The translations under genes and the position numbers were made by a program. Below are positions 8,164 to 17,715 of a DNA stretch of 64,000 bases, piece by piece. The notes under the pieces were generated by a model. That model saw only the letters and a program-made list of their open reading frames with translations. It had not been told where the DNA came from and did no database searches. This DNA is from an uncultured Paraburkholderia sp. GTDB lineage: Bacteria > Pseudomonadota > Gammaproteobacteria > Burkholderiales > Burkholderiaceae. The stretch is taken from NCBI GenBank assembly GCA_940746715.1, contig CALNWN010000002.1, positions 372,001 to 436,000 on the forward strand, given 5' to 3'. Numbering within the stretch: the stretch's first letter is position 1; the number at the start of each line of letters is the position of its first letter.

Positions 8164-9362
8164 CCACCCATCGTGACCCAGCACTTCGCGTAGTCGGGGC
8201 CGGTCCGGCGGGCCTGCATGCCGCGCTCGTCTCGGCGCGCGAAGGCGCGCGTCGCGTTGCTCGACGACAACCCGCGCGCCGGCGGCCAGATCTGGCGTCA
8301 AGGGCCAAGCAGTGTGGCGCAGGCGCCGCTCGCCAACCTGCTCGCCGATCTTTCCCGCCACGCCAACCTCACTCATTTTCTGTCGACGCGCGTCATCGCA
8401 CCGCTTGCGCCGCGCGGGCTGCTGGTCGAATCGGCGGAACAGGGCGGGGTGCGCATGACCTACGGGCGGCTGATTCTGGCGACGGGCGCGCGGTGCTCGC
8501 GGTGGTGTGGAGCAGGCGCCGGCTGCGCGCGTTGCGCGCTTTGGCGCGTCGCTGCTGCGCGAACCGGCGAAGTTGCGACAGGCCATCGGCATGACGCGCG
8601 GCTTCGCCGGCGTCTCCTACTGGACCAGCAGCATGCTCGAGGCGGCGCACGGCGCCGGATCATGTGCAACAGGTCACGATCCGGCGCGGCGAGCGCAGGG
8701 TGACGCTCGATTGCGAGCGCGTCGCGTGCGGCTTCGGACTGGTGCCGAACGTCGCGCTTGCGCAAGCGCTTGGCTGTGCGATCGACGAAGCGGGCCGCAT
8801 TGCTGTCGATGGCGCGCAACGGACTTCGGTGGAGGGTGTGTTTGCGGCGGGCGAGTGCACCGGCGTGGGCGGCGCGGAACTCGCCGCGGTCGAAGGCGAG
8901 ATCGCGAGGTGGAGGGCGAGCGGCGCCGGCGGCGTGAGTGGCGTGAGTGGCGTGAGTGGCGTGAGTGGCGTGAGTGGCGTGAGTGACGTGAGTGGCGTGA
9001 GTGGCGTGAGTGACGTGAGTGACGTGAGTGGCGCCCTGCAAGCCCAGCGCGCACGCTGGCGCCGCTTCGCGGCGCGCGTCGAATCCGCCTTCGCATTGCA
9101 ACCGGCCGCCTGCACGCCGCCCTCCGACGGCACGCTGCTATGCCGCTGCGAAGACGTCACGCTCGGCGAAGTGCGCGCGTTCAGCACCTGGCGCGACGCG
9201 AAGCTTCATACCCGCTGCGGGATGGGCGCCTGCCAGGGAAAAATTTGCGGCACAACGGCGAACGTGTACTTCGGCTGGCCGTCCGCCGCGCCGCGTCCGC
9301 TCAGCCCAACGCGAATCGGCACGCTGATGGCGGCCGCTGCAGAGGCGCCGCAAGGCGAATGA
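8164..9362 (+). pseudogene. Hydroxyproline dehydrogenase large FAD subunit (alpha, HcnB-like), frameshifts and ~60-residue deletion
   Basis: NAD(P)/FAD-type oxidoreductase subunit. It begins at GTG 8164 (VTQHFA) and needs one extra base near 8190 to read VVGAGPAGLHAALVSAREGA. Intact stretch to LATGAR at about 8490; the next recognisable block is VEQAPAARVARFGAS at about 8507, so the second nucleotide-binding motif and some 60 residues are gone. A further shift lies near 8660 before VTIRRGERRVTLDCERVACG. The C-terminal domain carries the CRCEDVT and RCGMGACQGKICG cysteine motifs for a BFD-like 2Fe-2S cluster. A tandem 9-base repeat sits in the linker. Between 8010 and 8163 there is no recognisable coding sequence. 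Confidence 0.8.
8931..9029 (+). repeat. Eleven tandem copies of a 9-bp unit (GGCGTGAGT / GACGTGAGT)
   Basis: The unit GGCGTGAGT is repeated with three copies carrying GAC in place of GGC. In frame it encodes (Gly/Asp)-Val-Ser eleven times, in the linker between the FAD core and the C-terminal 2Fe-2S domain of the alpha subunit. Family members have a short linker here, so the array is an expansion. Confidence 0.95.
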
Positions 9363-9521
9363 CGCGCGAGTTGCCACCGCCACGCGCTTATTGTCGGCGC
9401 ATGCGCGGCTTTATAATCGACGGCGCATGCAATGCGAATCGAATGATCGCAAGCCACGCGTCAAGGCAGCAGCGCTCGCCCATGTGCCTTACAAACGGCT
9501 CGGACCCACGGGACCCGCACG

Positions 9522-10265
9522 ATGAACACGCTGGCTCATCAATTTTCACCTGACGAAGCAACGCTGTCCGGCATGCTGTCGCATTTCAGGCAGCTCGAGC
9601 CCGTGTTCGACGCGCTGCCCGACGTCGTTTTTTCTTTGTGAAGGACGCCGACGCTCGCTTCGCGCTGCGGTTTCAAGGACAAGGCGGCGCTGCTCGGCAA
9701 GACGGCCGAGGACGTGTTTCCGCGCCGCTTCGGCCGCATTTACACGGCGCAGGACGAGGGCATCATTCACGTCGGCAATCAGATGACCGATCAGCTGGAG
9801 TTGCATCTTTATCCGGGACGCCAGCCCGGCTGGTGTCTGACGAGCAAGCAGCCGTTGCGCGACGCGGCGGGCAAGGTGGTCGGGCTCGCCGGCATCTCGC
9901 GCGATCTGAAAGCGGACGAAAGCAGCCATCCCGCTTACAGCAGGCTCGCCGCGGTGGTGCAGTTCATCCAGGACAACTACGTGCAGCCGTTGAACCTCAA
10001 GCAACTGGCCGCCATGGCGGATATGTCAGTCGCGCAGCTCGAGCGCTATTTCCACAAGGTGTTTCACCTGACGCCGCGCCAGGTGCTGCTGAAGACGCGG
10101 CTCGACACTGCCACCGCGCTGCTGCTGTCGCATGACAAGGTCACTGACGTCGCCGCGCTATGCGGCTACACCGATCACAGCGCCTTCACGCGGCAATTCA
10201 AGGCGACCGTCGGCGTCACGCCGACCGAATACCGGATGCTGCTGCACAGCACGTCGAGGAACTGA
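9522..10265 (+). pseudogene. PAS-AraC transcriptional regulator, frameshifted
   Basis: Probable regulator of the hydroxyproline genes, by position. The ATG at 9522 opens MNTLAHQFSPDEATLSGMLS; after DALPDVV the frame is lost near 9630 (expected FFVKDADARFA) and again near 9668-9675, where a few residues also seem missing before CGFKDKAALLGKT. From there the PAS-like domain and the C-terminal AraC DNA-binding domain are uninterrupted: first HTH in LKQLAAMADMSVAQLERYFH, second in VTDVAALCGYTDHSAFTRQF, ending VGVTPTEYR. Two indels and a small deletion confined to the sensor domain; the DNA-binding half could in principle still be expressed only from an internal start. Confidence 0.78.
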
Positions 10266-10275
10266 CGCTCGGCTT

Positions 10276-10605
10276 ATGGCTCGCCGCAAGCATCATTATT
10301 ACGTGTACGTCGTCGCGCTCGACGACAAGGTCTGGAACGAGGCGCGCTTTCGCCGCGCGAATCCGGATTACCGGTTCGACAAGCCGTGCGTGTATGTGGG
10401 GATGACCGGGCTCGATCCCGATCTGCGTTTCGACCGGCACAAGGCCAGCATTCAGGCCAATCGCTATGTGCGCGATTACGGCTTGCGCCTCGTGCCCGAG
10501 CTGTATGAAGTGTTCAATCCCATGCCGTATCGCGGCGCACAGGAAATGGAAGTGGAACTGGCAATCGGGCTGCGCGAAGCGGGATACGGTGTATGGCAGG
10601 CGTAA
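10276..10605 (+). CDS. GIY-YIG-like small protein
   Basis: 109 residues starting at ATG 10276, 11 bases after the AraC gene. The pattern YYVYVVALDD near the start followed by PCVYVGMTG about 35 residues later and DLRFDRHKA resembles the GIY-YIG fold (Y-V-Y, then Y-V-G, then an Arg/His). A catalytic role is unproven; relatives in Burkholderia are often left as hypothetical or mis-named. Intact. Confidence 0.6.
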   Translation: MARRKHHYYVYVVALDDKVWNEARFRRANPDYRFDKPCVYVGMTGLDPDLRFDRHKASIQANRYVRDYGLRLVPELYEVFNPMPYRGAQEMEVELAIGLREAGYGVWQA

Positions 10606-10612
10606 GCGGGCG

Positions 10613-10873
10613 TTATTTGACGCCGAGTCCGCGCAGCACGGCATTGCCTTCGGGCGTCAGGCGGATGCGCGCGCCGCCTGCTTCGTTTGAAATCGTTTCG
10701 ATCAAACCCGCTTCGTGCAGTTGCGGAATCTCGGGTTTCGCGGATGCGTCGATCGGCGCGTGCAGCAGGAGCAGCAGCGTCGCCAGTTCGTGATGGCTCA
10801 GCAGGCGGCGCAGGATGGTGGGACGCCTCGCCGGCGCCGCGGTGTCGTTGCTATTCTGTTCGGGCTGGTTCAT
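10613..10873 (-). CDS. Small hypothetical protein with winged-helix character
   Basis: 86 residues. The start at 10873 is chosen over upstream codons because GAGGTG lies 8 bases before it. A Pro/Asn-rich N-terminus is followed by RRLLSHHELATLLLLLHAPID, PEIPQLHEAGLIE and a short wing-like ARIRLTPEGNAVL. The order helix, helix (QLHEAGLIE), hairpin is like a small wHTH module of the PadR/MarR sort. No family is certain. It converges with the GIY-YIG-like gene with 7 bases between them. Confidence 0.65.
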   Translation of the reverse strand: MNQPEQNSNDTAAPARRPTILRRLLSHHELATLLLLLHAPIDASAKPEIPQLHEAGLIETISNEAGGARIRLTPEGNAVLRGLGVK

Positions 10874-11026
10874 GGTGCGCACCTCGTGCGGTAGTGTCCG
10901 AGGCATGATGGGGACGAAGTCTTAAACGATTCTTAAGAAGCATTGTCCTGTAACACCGTGACACGAAGATGGCACCGGCGCAGCTTACCAACCCTTAACA
11001 GCCGGCTTCCCGCCGCGTTGCAAGGC

Positions 11027-11359
11027 TTACGGCGCGCAGGTTTTCGCGGCGCTTTCGATCCACAGATTGTTGGCGTGGCGCTTGCCCGCATAGAAGCGGT
11101 AAGTGGTCGCTCCATTGTCGCTGCGCACCTTGATGACGTTCGAATCGCCAAAGTCCAGCATCTGGCCTTGCGGGATCGACGTGGATTTGAACGCGGCGTC
11201 GTGGTTCGAGGCCAGTTGCATGAGGCAGGCAACGACGTCGTTGACCGAGCGCTGCGTGGTGGTATCCGTGACCGGCTCGCCGGCATCCGGGTTCTTCTGA
11301 AAGTAGGCGCAAGCGCTGAGAAAGAGGGGAACTGACAGGACTACGGCAAACTTCTTCAT
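11027..11359 (-). CDS. Small lipoprotein
   Basis: 110 residues, AGGAGA 5 bases before the ATG. Lys-Lys N-terminus, hydrophobic core and lipobox LSAC give cleavage before Cys17 and lipid anchoring. The mature part has a Thr-rich linker and a compact domain containing NDVVACLMQLASNHDAAF and two further Cys-bearing segments, the last being AAKTCAP. The composition suggests a periplasm-facing protein with a possible disulfide. I do not recognise the family. Intact. Confidence 0.75.
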   Translation of the reverse strand: MKKFAVVLSVPLFLSACAYFQKNPDAGEPVTDTTTQRSVNDVVACLMQLASNHDAAFKSTSIPQGQMLDFGDSNVIKVRSDNGATTYRFYAGKRHANNLWIESAAKTCAP

Positions 11360-11672
11360 ATCTCTCCTGGCGTTTGATTCGGCCGGCGGTGGGGCGGGCG
11401 GCCCGCGGCAGCGCGAGTGCGCTCCGGTTGCGAACACCGCCGCGGACCGGACCGGCGACACGGCCGTGCGGCGCGGACCGCAAGTCAGGCCTCATTATAT
11501 CGGGGCGACGGCTCGCCCTTAGCCATCTAGCCGATGGCATGGCGCACGGTGCGTGCCTGAGTGAGCGAGAGCCTGAGCAGCTGACGGGCGGAAGTCTTGC
11601 GCCGTTCAGGGCCGAAGCCCGAAGCCGTAAGCCGCAATCGTCAAGCCGTAGCCAACCACCCCAGCCCGCCGC

Positions 11673-12545
11673 CTATCTACGCCGCTGCGCCTGCGCGGCG
11701 AGCCGCACGGCCGCATTGCCCGCGCCATAGCCGTCATAACCGCCGCGCCGCTCGACGATCTCCATGAAAAAGCGCTGATCCAGCTGCTCCGTATAAGCGT
11801 GGAAAAACTCCCCGCCGCGCTCGTCACGGTCATAGAGGATGTTGTGCTCGCGCAGCGCGTCCAAAGTCTCGTCCGGCAACACGTAGCGGGCGGCAAGGTC
11901 GTCGTAGTAATTACGCGGGATGCGCAGCACCGGCAAACCATCGGCGACGAATTCGGGAATTGCGCTGAAGATGTCGCTCGTGCTGAATGCCACGTGATTG
12001 AGCCCCGAGCCGTGATAGGTATGCAGCGCCTCGGCCACCGCCGTATGGTGATCCACCGACGCATTCAGCACCACGCGAACCGAGCCGTCGCGGCTGCGCA
12101 GCGCGCGGCTGCGCACGAGTCCATACGGATCGGGCACAAGCACACCCGGTTCGGCCTCGAAACCGAAGGCCGTGCGCAGAAACAGCACCCATGTATCCAG
12201 CGAATTCGCCGGCACCGCAAGACACACGTGATCGATGCGGCTGAGTGGCCCCACTTCCGCCGGGCCGTTGATGTCCGTGAGAATGAAATCGGCTTCGAAC
12301 AGCGTCGGCTGATCGGGCGTTTCGTCGGCGAAATAATTGAGGCTGCCGTCCGGCGCCTGCACCGCGGGCAGCACGCGTTCGTTCGGGCCGACCTGGCCGG
12401 AAAAGGGCGCGTAGCCGAAGCCGGCGGCGCGCTCGAACGCCTGCCTCGCGTCGTCGACACGAAACGCCGACGCACGCAGCGACAAACCATGCTGCTGGAA
12501 AAACGCATTGGCAAACGAATCGGGCTCGGCGTTCAGCACGATAGA
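11673..12545 (-). pseudogene. 3-Dehydroshikimate dehydratase, only the HPPD-like C-terminal half left
   Basis: The visible protein begins inside the fold at IVLNAEPDSFANAFF and runs uninterrupted to the stop at 11673. It carries the VOC/4-hydroxyphenylpyruvate-dioxygenase-like metal set: His in SRIDHVCLAV, His in GLNHVAFST and Glu in FFMEIVERRGGYDG. In the bimodular 3-dehydroshikimate dehydratases (QsuB type) this half follows an N-terminal sugar-isomerase-like barrel of about 290 residues that does the dehydration. Here that barrel is absent: within 100 bases upstream lies the divergent aroQ. The assignment uses the neighbouring AroQ, AroE-like and MFS genes; alone it could be called an HPPD-like protein. 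Confidence 0.72.
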
Positions 12546-12640
12546 CGCGGCGCCGGCCGATGCGCGCACACTTCGCCATACGTTGAGAAGCGTTATGAGT
12601 TTCCGGCCGTCGCTTCTGGTTCTATCTGATCGAGACAATC

Positions 12641-13014
12641 ATGACTTTTGCGTCCGTACTGGTCCTCAATGGACCGAACCTCAATCTGCTCGGCACACGC
12701 GAGCCGGCCATCTACGGCTCCGAAACGCTCGACGACGTCGCCCGGCTTTGCCGCGACGCCGGCGAGCGCCTCGATCTGGCAGTCGATTTCTGTCAGTCGA
12801 ACGCCGAGCATCAACTGATCGACTGGCTGCATGCGGCGCGCACCAAGGTTGACGGGATCGTCATCAACCCGGCTGCGTACAGAAGCCCGTGATCGAAGTG
12901 CACATTTCAAACGTGCATCGGCGCGAAGCGTTCCGCCATCACTCGTATGTGTCGGCAGTGGCAGAGGGGATCATCGTCGGCTACGGTACACAAGGCTATG
13001 TGCTCGCGCTCTAG
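12641..13014 (+). pseudogene. aroQ: Type II 3-dehydroquinate dehydratase with ~43-bp deletion
   Basis: Converts 3-dehydroquinate to 3-dehydroshikimate. The N-terminal signature [15 protein letters not shown] is present, then [14 protein letters not shown] and VINPAAY. Directly after AAY the frame breaks; the text resumes two frames over as [20 protein letters not shown], and ends [11 protein letters not shown] with TAG at 13012-13014. The family has about 14-15 residues (THTSVALLDAL type) between these blocks, so about 43 bp are deleted, removing substrate-binding residues and shifting frame. If this is the only dehydroquinase in the genome the lesion would be serious; in this context it is more likely the catabolic paralogue (QuiB). 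Confidence 0.85.
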
Positions 13015-13049
13015 CGAATGGCGACCATCCTTAAGAATAGGGCGGCCAA

Positions 13050-13979
13050 ATGAACATGCCAGCGAAGACGCCTGCGAACACGCCAATGAGCGCACAAACA
13101 GGTGCGCAAACAGGCGCACAGGCCAGCGCGAAATCGTATCTGGTCGGTCTGATCGGCTCGGGCATCGGCGGCTCGCTGAGCCCCGCGATGCACGAGGAAG
13201 AAGGCAGCCGGCTCGGCTTGCATTACGCGTACCGCCGCATCGACCTGGAAGCATTGAAGCTCGACGTATCGGCACTGCCGGACCTGCTGCTTGCCGCCGA
13301 ACGAATGGGTTTCAACGGCCTGAACATTACGTATCCGTGCAAGCAGGTGGTCATTCCTCTGCTCGACGAATTGTCCGACGATGCCCGCGCGCTCGGCGCC
13401 GTCAACACGGTGCTTTTCAAGGACGGCAAGCGCATCGGCCACAACACGGACTGGTCCGGTTTCGCCCGCGCGTTTCAACGCGGCCTGCCTGACGTCTCGC
13501 TCGAACGCGTCGTGCAACTGGGCGCGGGCGGCGCATGCGGCGCTCGCCATGGGCGCACAAACGCTCACGCTGTTCGACGTCGATGCGGCGCGAGCCGCAG
13601 CGCTCGCCGCGGAATTGCAGAAACGTTTCGCAGACCGCACGGTCAGCGCGGGCGCATCGACGGATGCAGCGCTCGGCGCAACGCTCGCCGCCGCGAACGG
13701 CCTCATTCACGCCACGCCCACCGGCATGGCCAAGCTGCCGGGCCTGTGCCGTTGCCGGCGGAATTGCTGCATCGCGACCTGTGGGTCGCGGACATCGTCT
13801 ATTTCCCGATTCGCACGGCGCTGTTGCAGGCAGCCGAAGCGCTCGGCTGCCGCACGTTGTCGGGCGGCGGCATGGCGGTGTACCAGGCAGTCGACGCCAT
13901 GCGCATTTTCACGGGGCTGGAGCCCGATGCCGAGCACGTCTATCGCATTTCCAGTCGCTGCTGGAACGCTAACCGGTAG
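13050..13979 (+). pseudogene. Shikimate/quinate 5-dehydrogenase (AroE family), two compensating frameshifts
   Basis: NAD(P)-dependent dehydrogenase acting on shikimate or quinate. Seen: SLSPAMHEEE, catalytic Lys in NITYPCKQ, Asp in GHNTDWSGF, then GAGGA of the nucleotide motif. At about 13535, right after that glycine motif, the frame moves by one (with several residues missing) and continues as ALAMGAQTLTLFDVDAARA; near 13745 it moves back to give PAELLHRDLWVADIVYFP and the C-terminal GMAVYQAVDAMRIF. A low-complexity Ala/Gln/Thr N-terminal tail of some 28 residues precedes the domain. Dead as a dehydrogenase because the middle of the Rossmann domain is out of frame. Confidence 0.82.
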
Positions 13980-14031
13980 CGCACGCCGGTAAATGATGGA
14001 TACCTAATCAGTTAGAGGAGACAACAACCCC

Positions 14032-15404
14032 ATGCCCCAACCGATCCAATCCAGCCCGGCGGACGCCCAGCGTCACCCCAGCGCCAATGCGGCCGCGAGC
14101 ACGGCGCGCCGCTCGAACGCGCGTTATCAGATACTCGGGCTGCTCGCCGTCGGCACGATGATCAACTATCTGGACCGCACGGTGCTCGGCATTGCCGCAC
14201 CGCAGTTGACGAAGGAACTCGGCATCAACGCCGCGATGATGGGCCTGCTGTTTTCGGTGTTCTCGTGGAGCTACGTGGCTTCGCAGATTCCGGGCGGCCT
14301 TTTTCTCGACCGTTTCGGCAGCAAGCTGACCTATTTCCTGTCGATGACCTTCTGGTCCCTTTGCACGCTCGCGCAGGGACTCGTGCATGGCATTGCAGGG
14401 CTGTTCGTGTTCCGTCTGGGTCTCGGCGTCTCCGAAGCACCGTGCTTTCCGACCAACAGCCGCGTGGTGGCGACCTGGTTCCCGCAGAGCGAACGCGCGA
14501 TGGCGACGGGCACCTACACCGTTGGCGAATATATCGGTCTCGCGTTTTTCAGCCCGTTCCTGTTCATGCTGATGGGCGCATTCGGCTGGCGATCGCTGTT
14601 CTATGTGGTCGGCGGCGTGGGTATCGTGTTCGGTCTCATCTGGTGGTTGATGTATCGCGAACCGCGCGAGCATCCGTCGGCGAATCAGGCCGAGCTCGAC
14701 TATATCGAAGCAGGCGGTGGTCTCACACAACGGCACACCGGCGCCTCTGCAGGCAGCGCGGCAGCGCCCGCAAAAGCGGCTTCGAATGGCGCACCATCGG
14801 CCGCCTGCTCAAGCATCGGCAACTGACGGGCATCTGTCTCGGCCAGTTCGCCGGCAACTCCACGCTCGTGTTCTTTCTCACCTGGTTCCCGACGTACCTC
14901 GCGACGGAACGCCATATGGGTTGGCTCAAGATCGGCTTCTTCGCGATCATGCCGTTCATTGCGGCGTCGATCGGCGTGATGTTCGGCGGGCTCTTTTCCG
15001 ACTGGCTGCTGCGCCGCGGCAAGTCGCCGAACGTCGCGCGCAAGCTGCCGATCATCGCCGGTTTGCTGCTCGCGTCGACGATCATTCTCGCGAACTATGT
15101 GCAAAGCAACGTGGCGGTGATTGCCATCCTCTCCGTGGCGTTTTTCGCGCAAGGCATGGCGGCGCTCGGCTGGACTCTCGTGTCGGACATCGCGCCCGAA
15201 GGCCTGCTCGGCGTGACGGGCGGCATCTTCAACTTCGCTGCGAATCTGGCCGGCATCGTGACGCCGCTCGTGGTGGGCTTCATCGTCGCGGCGACGGGGT
15301 CGTTTGTCGGCGCACTCGTGTTTATCGGCGTGATCGCGCTGATCGGCGCGCTGTCGTACATCTTCATTGTCGGCGACATCAAGCGGATCGTGCTGGTGGA
15401 CTGA
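14032..15404 (+). pseudogene. MFS transporter (anion:cation symporter type), one frameshift
   Basis: Twelve-helix major-facilitator protein of the ACS/GudP-like group, presumably taking up quinate, shikimate or a related acid given its neighbours. Ribosome site GAGGAG upstream. Seen: NYLDRTVLGIAAP after TM1 (the D-R typical of the ACS family), GGLFLDRFGSK in the 2-3 loop, APCFPTNSRVVATWFP in TM4-5, and GGLFSDWLLRRGKSP in the 8-9 loop. Frame is lost at about 14785 in the central cytoplasmic loop (expected GFEWRTIGRLL) and all of the second half is in the next frame to TGA at 15404. One indel only. A strong terminator follows. Confidence 0.82.
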
Positions 15405-15432
15405 GCACACGTTTTCGTGCAACAGCAATAAG

Positions 15433-15466
15433 AAACGGGACGTGGCGCAGGCCACGTCCCGTTTTT
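15433..15466 (+). terminator. Rho-independent terminator after the MFS gene
   Basis: Perfect 14-bp stem AAACGGGACGTGGC / GCCACGTCCCGTTT around a 4-base loop (GCAG), ending in a run of T. It lies 29 bases after the MFS stop and 25 bases before the end of the convergent TetR gene; the A-run on the left arm makes it work in both directions. Confidence 0.9.
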
Positions 15467-15490
15467 CATGTGCTCGCGCGCGAGGCGCTT

Positions 15491-16215
15491 CTAGTCTTCC
15501 TTGCGCACGAAACGCAAGACAGCGTCGACGATCATCGCGCGGTGACGCGCGCGCAATCTCGGATGCGCCGGATCGCGCCCGAACGCCGTGCCGAACGTAT
15601 GACGGTTGCCGATGCGATGAAAGCACAGCGAACTGATCAGCAGATGCAGGTCGATGGCGTCGATGTCGTTGCGGAATTGGCCGGCCGCGACCCCGCGCGC
15701 GAGCAGATCTTCGATCGTATGAATGACGGTGACGTTGCGGCCTTTGAAGCTCTTCACCTGCTCGACATACTTCGCGCCGTTGATGTTCTCGATCGTCACG
15801 AGGCGCACGAAGTCGCGCTGGCGGTCGTGATAGTCGAAGGTGAATTCGACGAGCGCACGCATGCCCTCCACGGGGTCGAGCTCGCTGACATGCAGGTCCT
15901 GTTCGAGCGCGCGAAGTCGCCATACACCTTTTCGAGCACCGCCTGATACAGGCCTTCCTTGCTGCCGAAGTAGTAATACAGCATGCGCTTCGTGGTGTTC
16001 GTGCGCTCCGCGATTGCGTCGACGCGCGCGCCCGTCAGTCCCATTGCGGAGAACTCCTGCGTCGCGACGTCGAGGATATTGCGCTTCGTCTGCTCGGGAT
16101 CGTACTTGCGGCGGGCGTCGGTACGTCGGACGTCGCTGCGTCCGTTGTCCTTACGCGGCGCGTCGGACGGGATGCCGTTGGTATCGGGCTCGGCGGCCTT
16201 GCTTCCCTTTTTCAT
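15491..16215 (-). pseudogene. TetR family regulator, one frameshift
   Basis: Probable repressor of the adjacent quinate/shikimate genes. Long basic N-terminal tail (about 40 residues, Arg/Asp rich), then a normal TetR HTH: ILDVATQEFSAMGLTGARVD, RMLYYYFGSKEGLYQAVL. After GDFAR at about 15905 the frame shifts by one base and continues as EQDLHVSELDPVEGMRALVE to the end RFVRKED. DNA-binding part intact, ligand/dimerisation part out of frame. Confidence 0.82.
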
Positions 16216-16366
16216 TGTGTATTCGAGCTATGCGAGGTATTCGAGCGGCGGTGACGGCGCATTCTAGCATGCGAAAAAAGGGCTCCGGCGCGGGGTTTCC
16301 GGGCGTTAAACCTTGCGCCGGTCTGTATCCAGGCGGCCTCGAAGCACTTCGCCTGACGAGCGCACC

Positions 16367-17657
16367 TTAGCCGACGCCGCGAACCCGCCTGCGACGTGCG
16401 GCCAACGCATCGCGCGCCTGCATTGCGGTGTAAGTCAACTGGGCGGCGGCGAGACCTAGCCCGCCGTAGGCCAGGCGTGAGGCCGAACGTGGCGAACGCC
16501 TCGGGCACCGGGCGCTCGCCTGCAATCGCCGCAGCCAGCAATTCGCCGGAGACGGTGGTCGGCGCCATGCCATGCCCGCCGAAGCCGACGGCGTGCCAGA
16601 CGCCGTCCGCGCTGCGGCCGATTTGCGGCATCTTGTGACGCGCGTAGCTCATCAGGCCGCCCCACGCGTAATCGACGCGCACGTCGTGCAATTGCGGATA
16701 CACCTTCAGGAGATCGCGCCGCAGTAAACGCGCGATGACTTCCGGTGCGCGATCGCGCACCGAGATGCGTCCGCCCCAGAGAATGCGCGTATCCGGCAGG
16801 GGCCGGTAGTAGTCGAATGCAAAGCGGGTGTCGTAGACCGCTGCGCGCGTGCCGATGGCGTCTTGCAGACGCGCGCCGAGCGGCTCGGTTACCATCACGT
16901 AAGTGGCGATGGGCAGCACCGCGCGCTCCACTTTCGCATACACGTTGCGCGCGTAGCCGCCGCCCGCCATCACGATATGCCGCGCGTCGACGACGCCGTG
17001 CGGCGTATGCACGACGAAGCCCGCGCCGTCGCGCTGCAACCGCACGACAGGCGATTGCTCATGAATCCGCACGCCCGCATTGGCCGCAGCGCTGGCCACG
17101 CCGAGCACATATTTCAGCGGGTGAAAGTGAAACGCGTTGCGCTCGAAGAGGCCGCCGTGATAACGGCGCATCTTTAATTGCGAGGCGAGCTGGTCTGCCG
17201 TCAGCGGTTCCCAGTCGACGCCGAACGAATCGCGCATCAGGCGCCGCTGTGTTTCGAGCCGCGCCGGTTCGTCGAACCAGTTCGCGAGAATCACGCCGGC
17301 GTCGGTCGCGTCGCAATCGATGCGATAGCGCGCGATGCGCGCCCGCATCAGATTGACGGCGTCGACCGTGAGCCCGTATAGCTCGCGCGCGCGAGCCGCG
17401 CCTAGCATTCTCAGCAGATCCGCGCAATCGAGGCTGTAGCCGCCGAACACAAAGCCGCCGTTGCGCCACGATGCGCCGAAACCGACTTGCTTCGCTTCGA
17501 GCACGGCAACGTTCGCGAGGCCGCGCTCGGCGAGTCCCAATGCCGTGGAGAGTCCCGCAAGACCGGCGCCGACGATGCAAACATCGACGCTATGCCGCCC
17601 GGCGAGCGGCGCGTAAGCAGACGGGCGAGTGACAGTGGCTTCGTAGAAACTTTCCAT
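16367..17657 (-). pseudogene. FAD-dependent amine/amino-acid oxidase (PuuB-like), frameshifted near C-terminus
   Basis: Start taken at 17657 (MESFYEATV), where the family begins; the open frame extends 30 codons further upstream without support. DAO-fold flavoprotein related to gamma-glutamylputrescine oxidase: GxGxxG in DVCIVGAGLAGLSTALGL, the SWRNGGFVFGG segment, and VGFGGHGMAPTTVSG near the end. After ATFGL at about 16480 the frame must change to give LAYGGLGLAAAQLTYTAMQ, the normal C-terminal tail ending at 16367. Loss affects only the last 35 residues but includes the final FAD-domain helix. It lies 58 bases downstream of the keto-acid dehydratase gene and is probably co-transcribed with it. 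The natural substrate is unknown. Confidence 0.78.
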
Positions 17658-17715
17658 GACGGCTAGCGTAGCGGCAATTGCGTCCGCGCGCAAAGCCGCT
17701 TGCTGCCGCCGCCTG

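Noticed and set aside
8931..9029. Tandem repeats taken as a CRISPR array
   Set aside because: Unit is 9 bp with no spacers, in frame with a protein, and no cas genes nearby.
14700..15923. Long minus-strand frame over the MFS and TetR genes
   Set aside because: His/Arg/Asp-rich composition, antisense to a clearly recognisable transporter; a GC-frame shadow.
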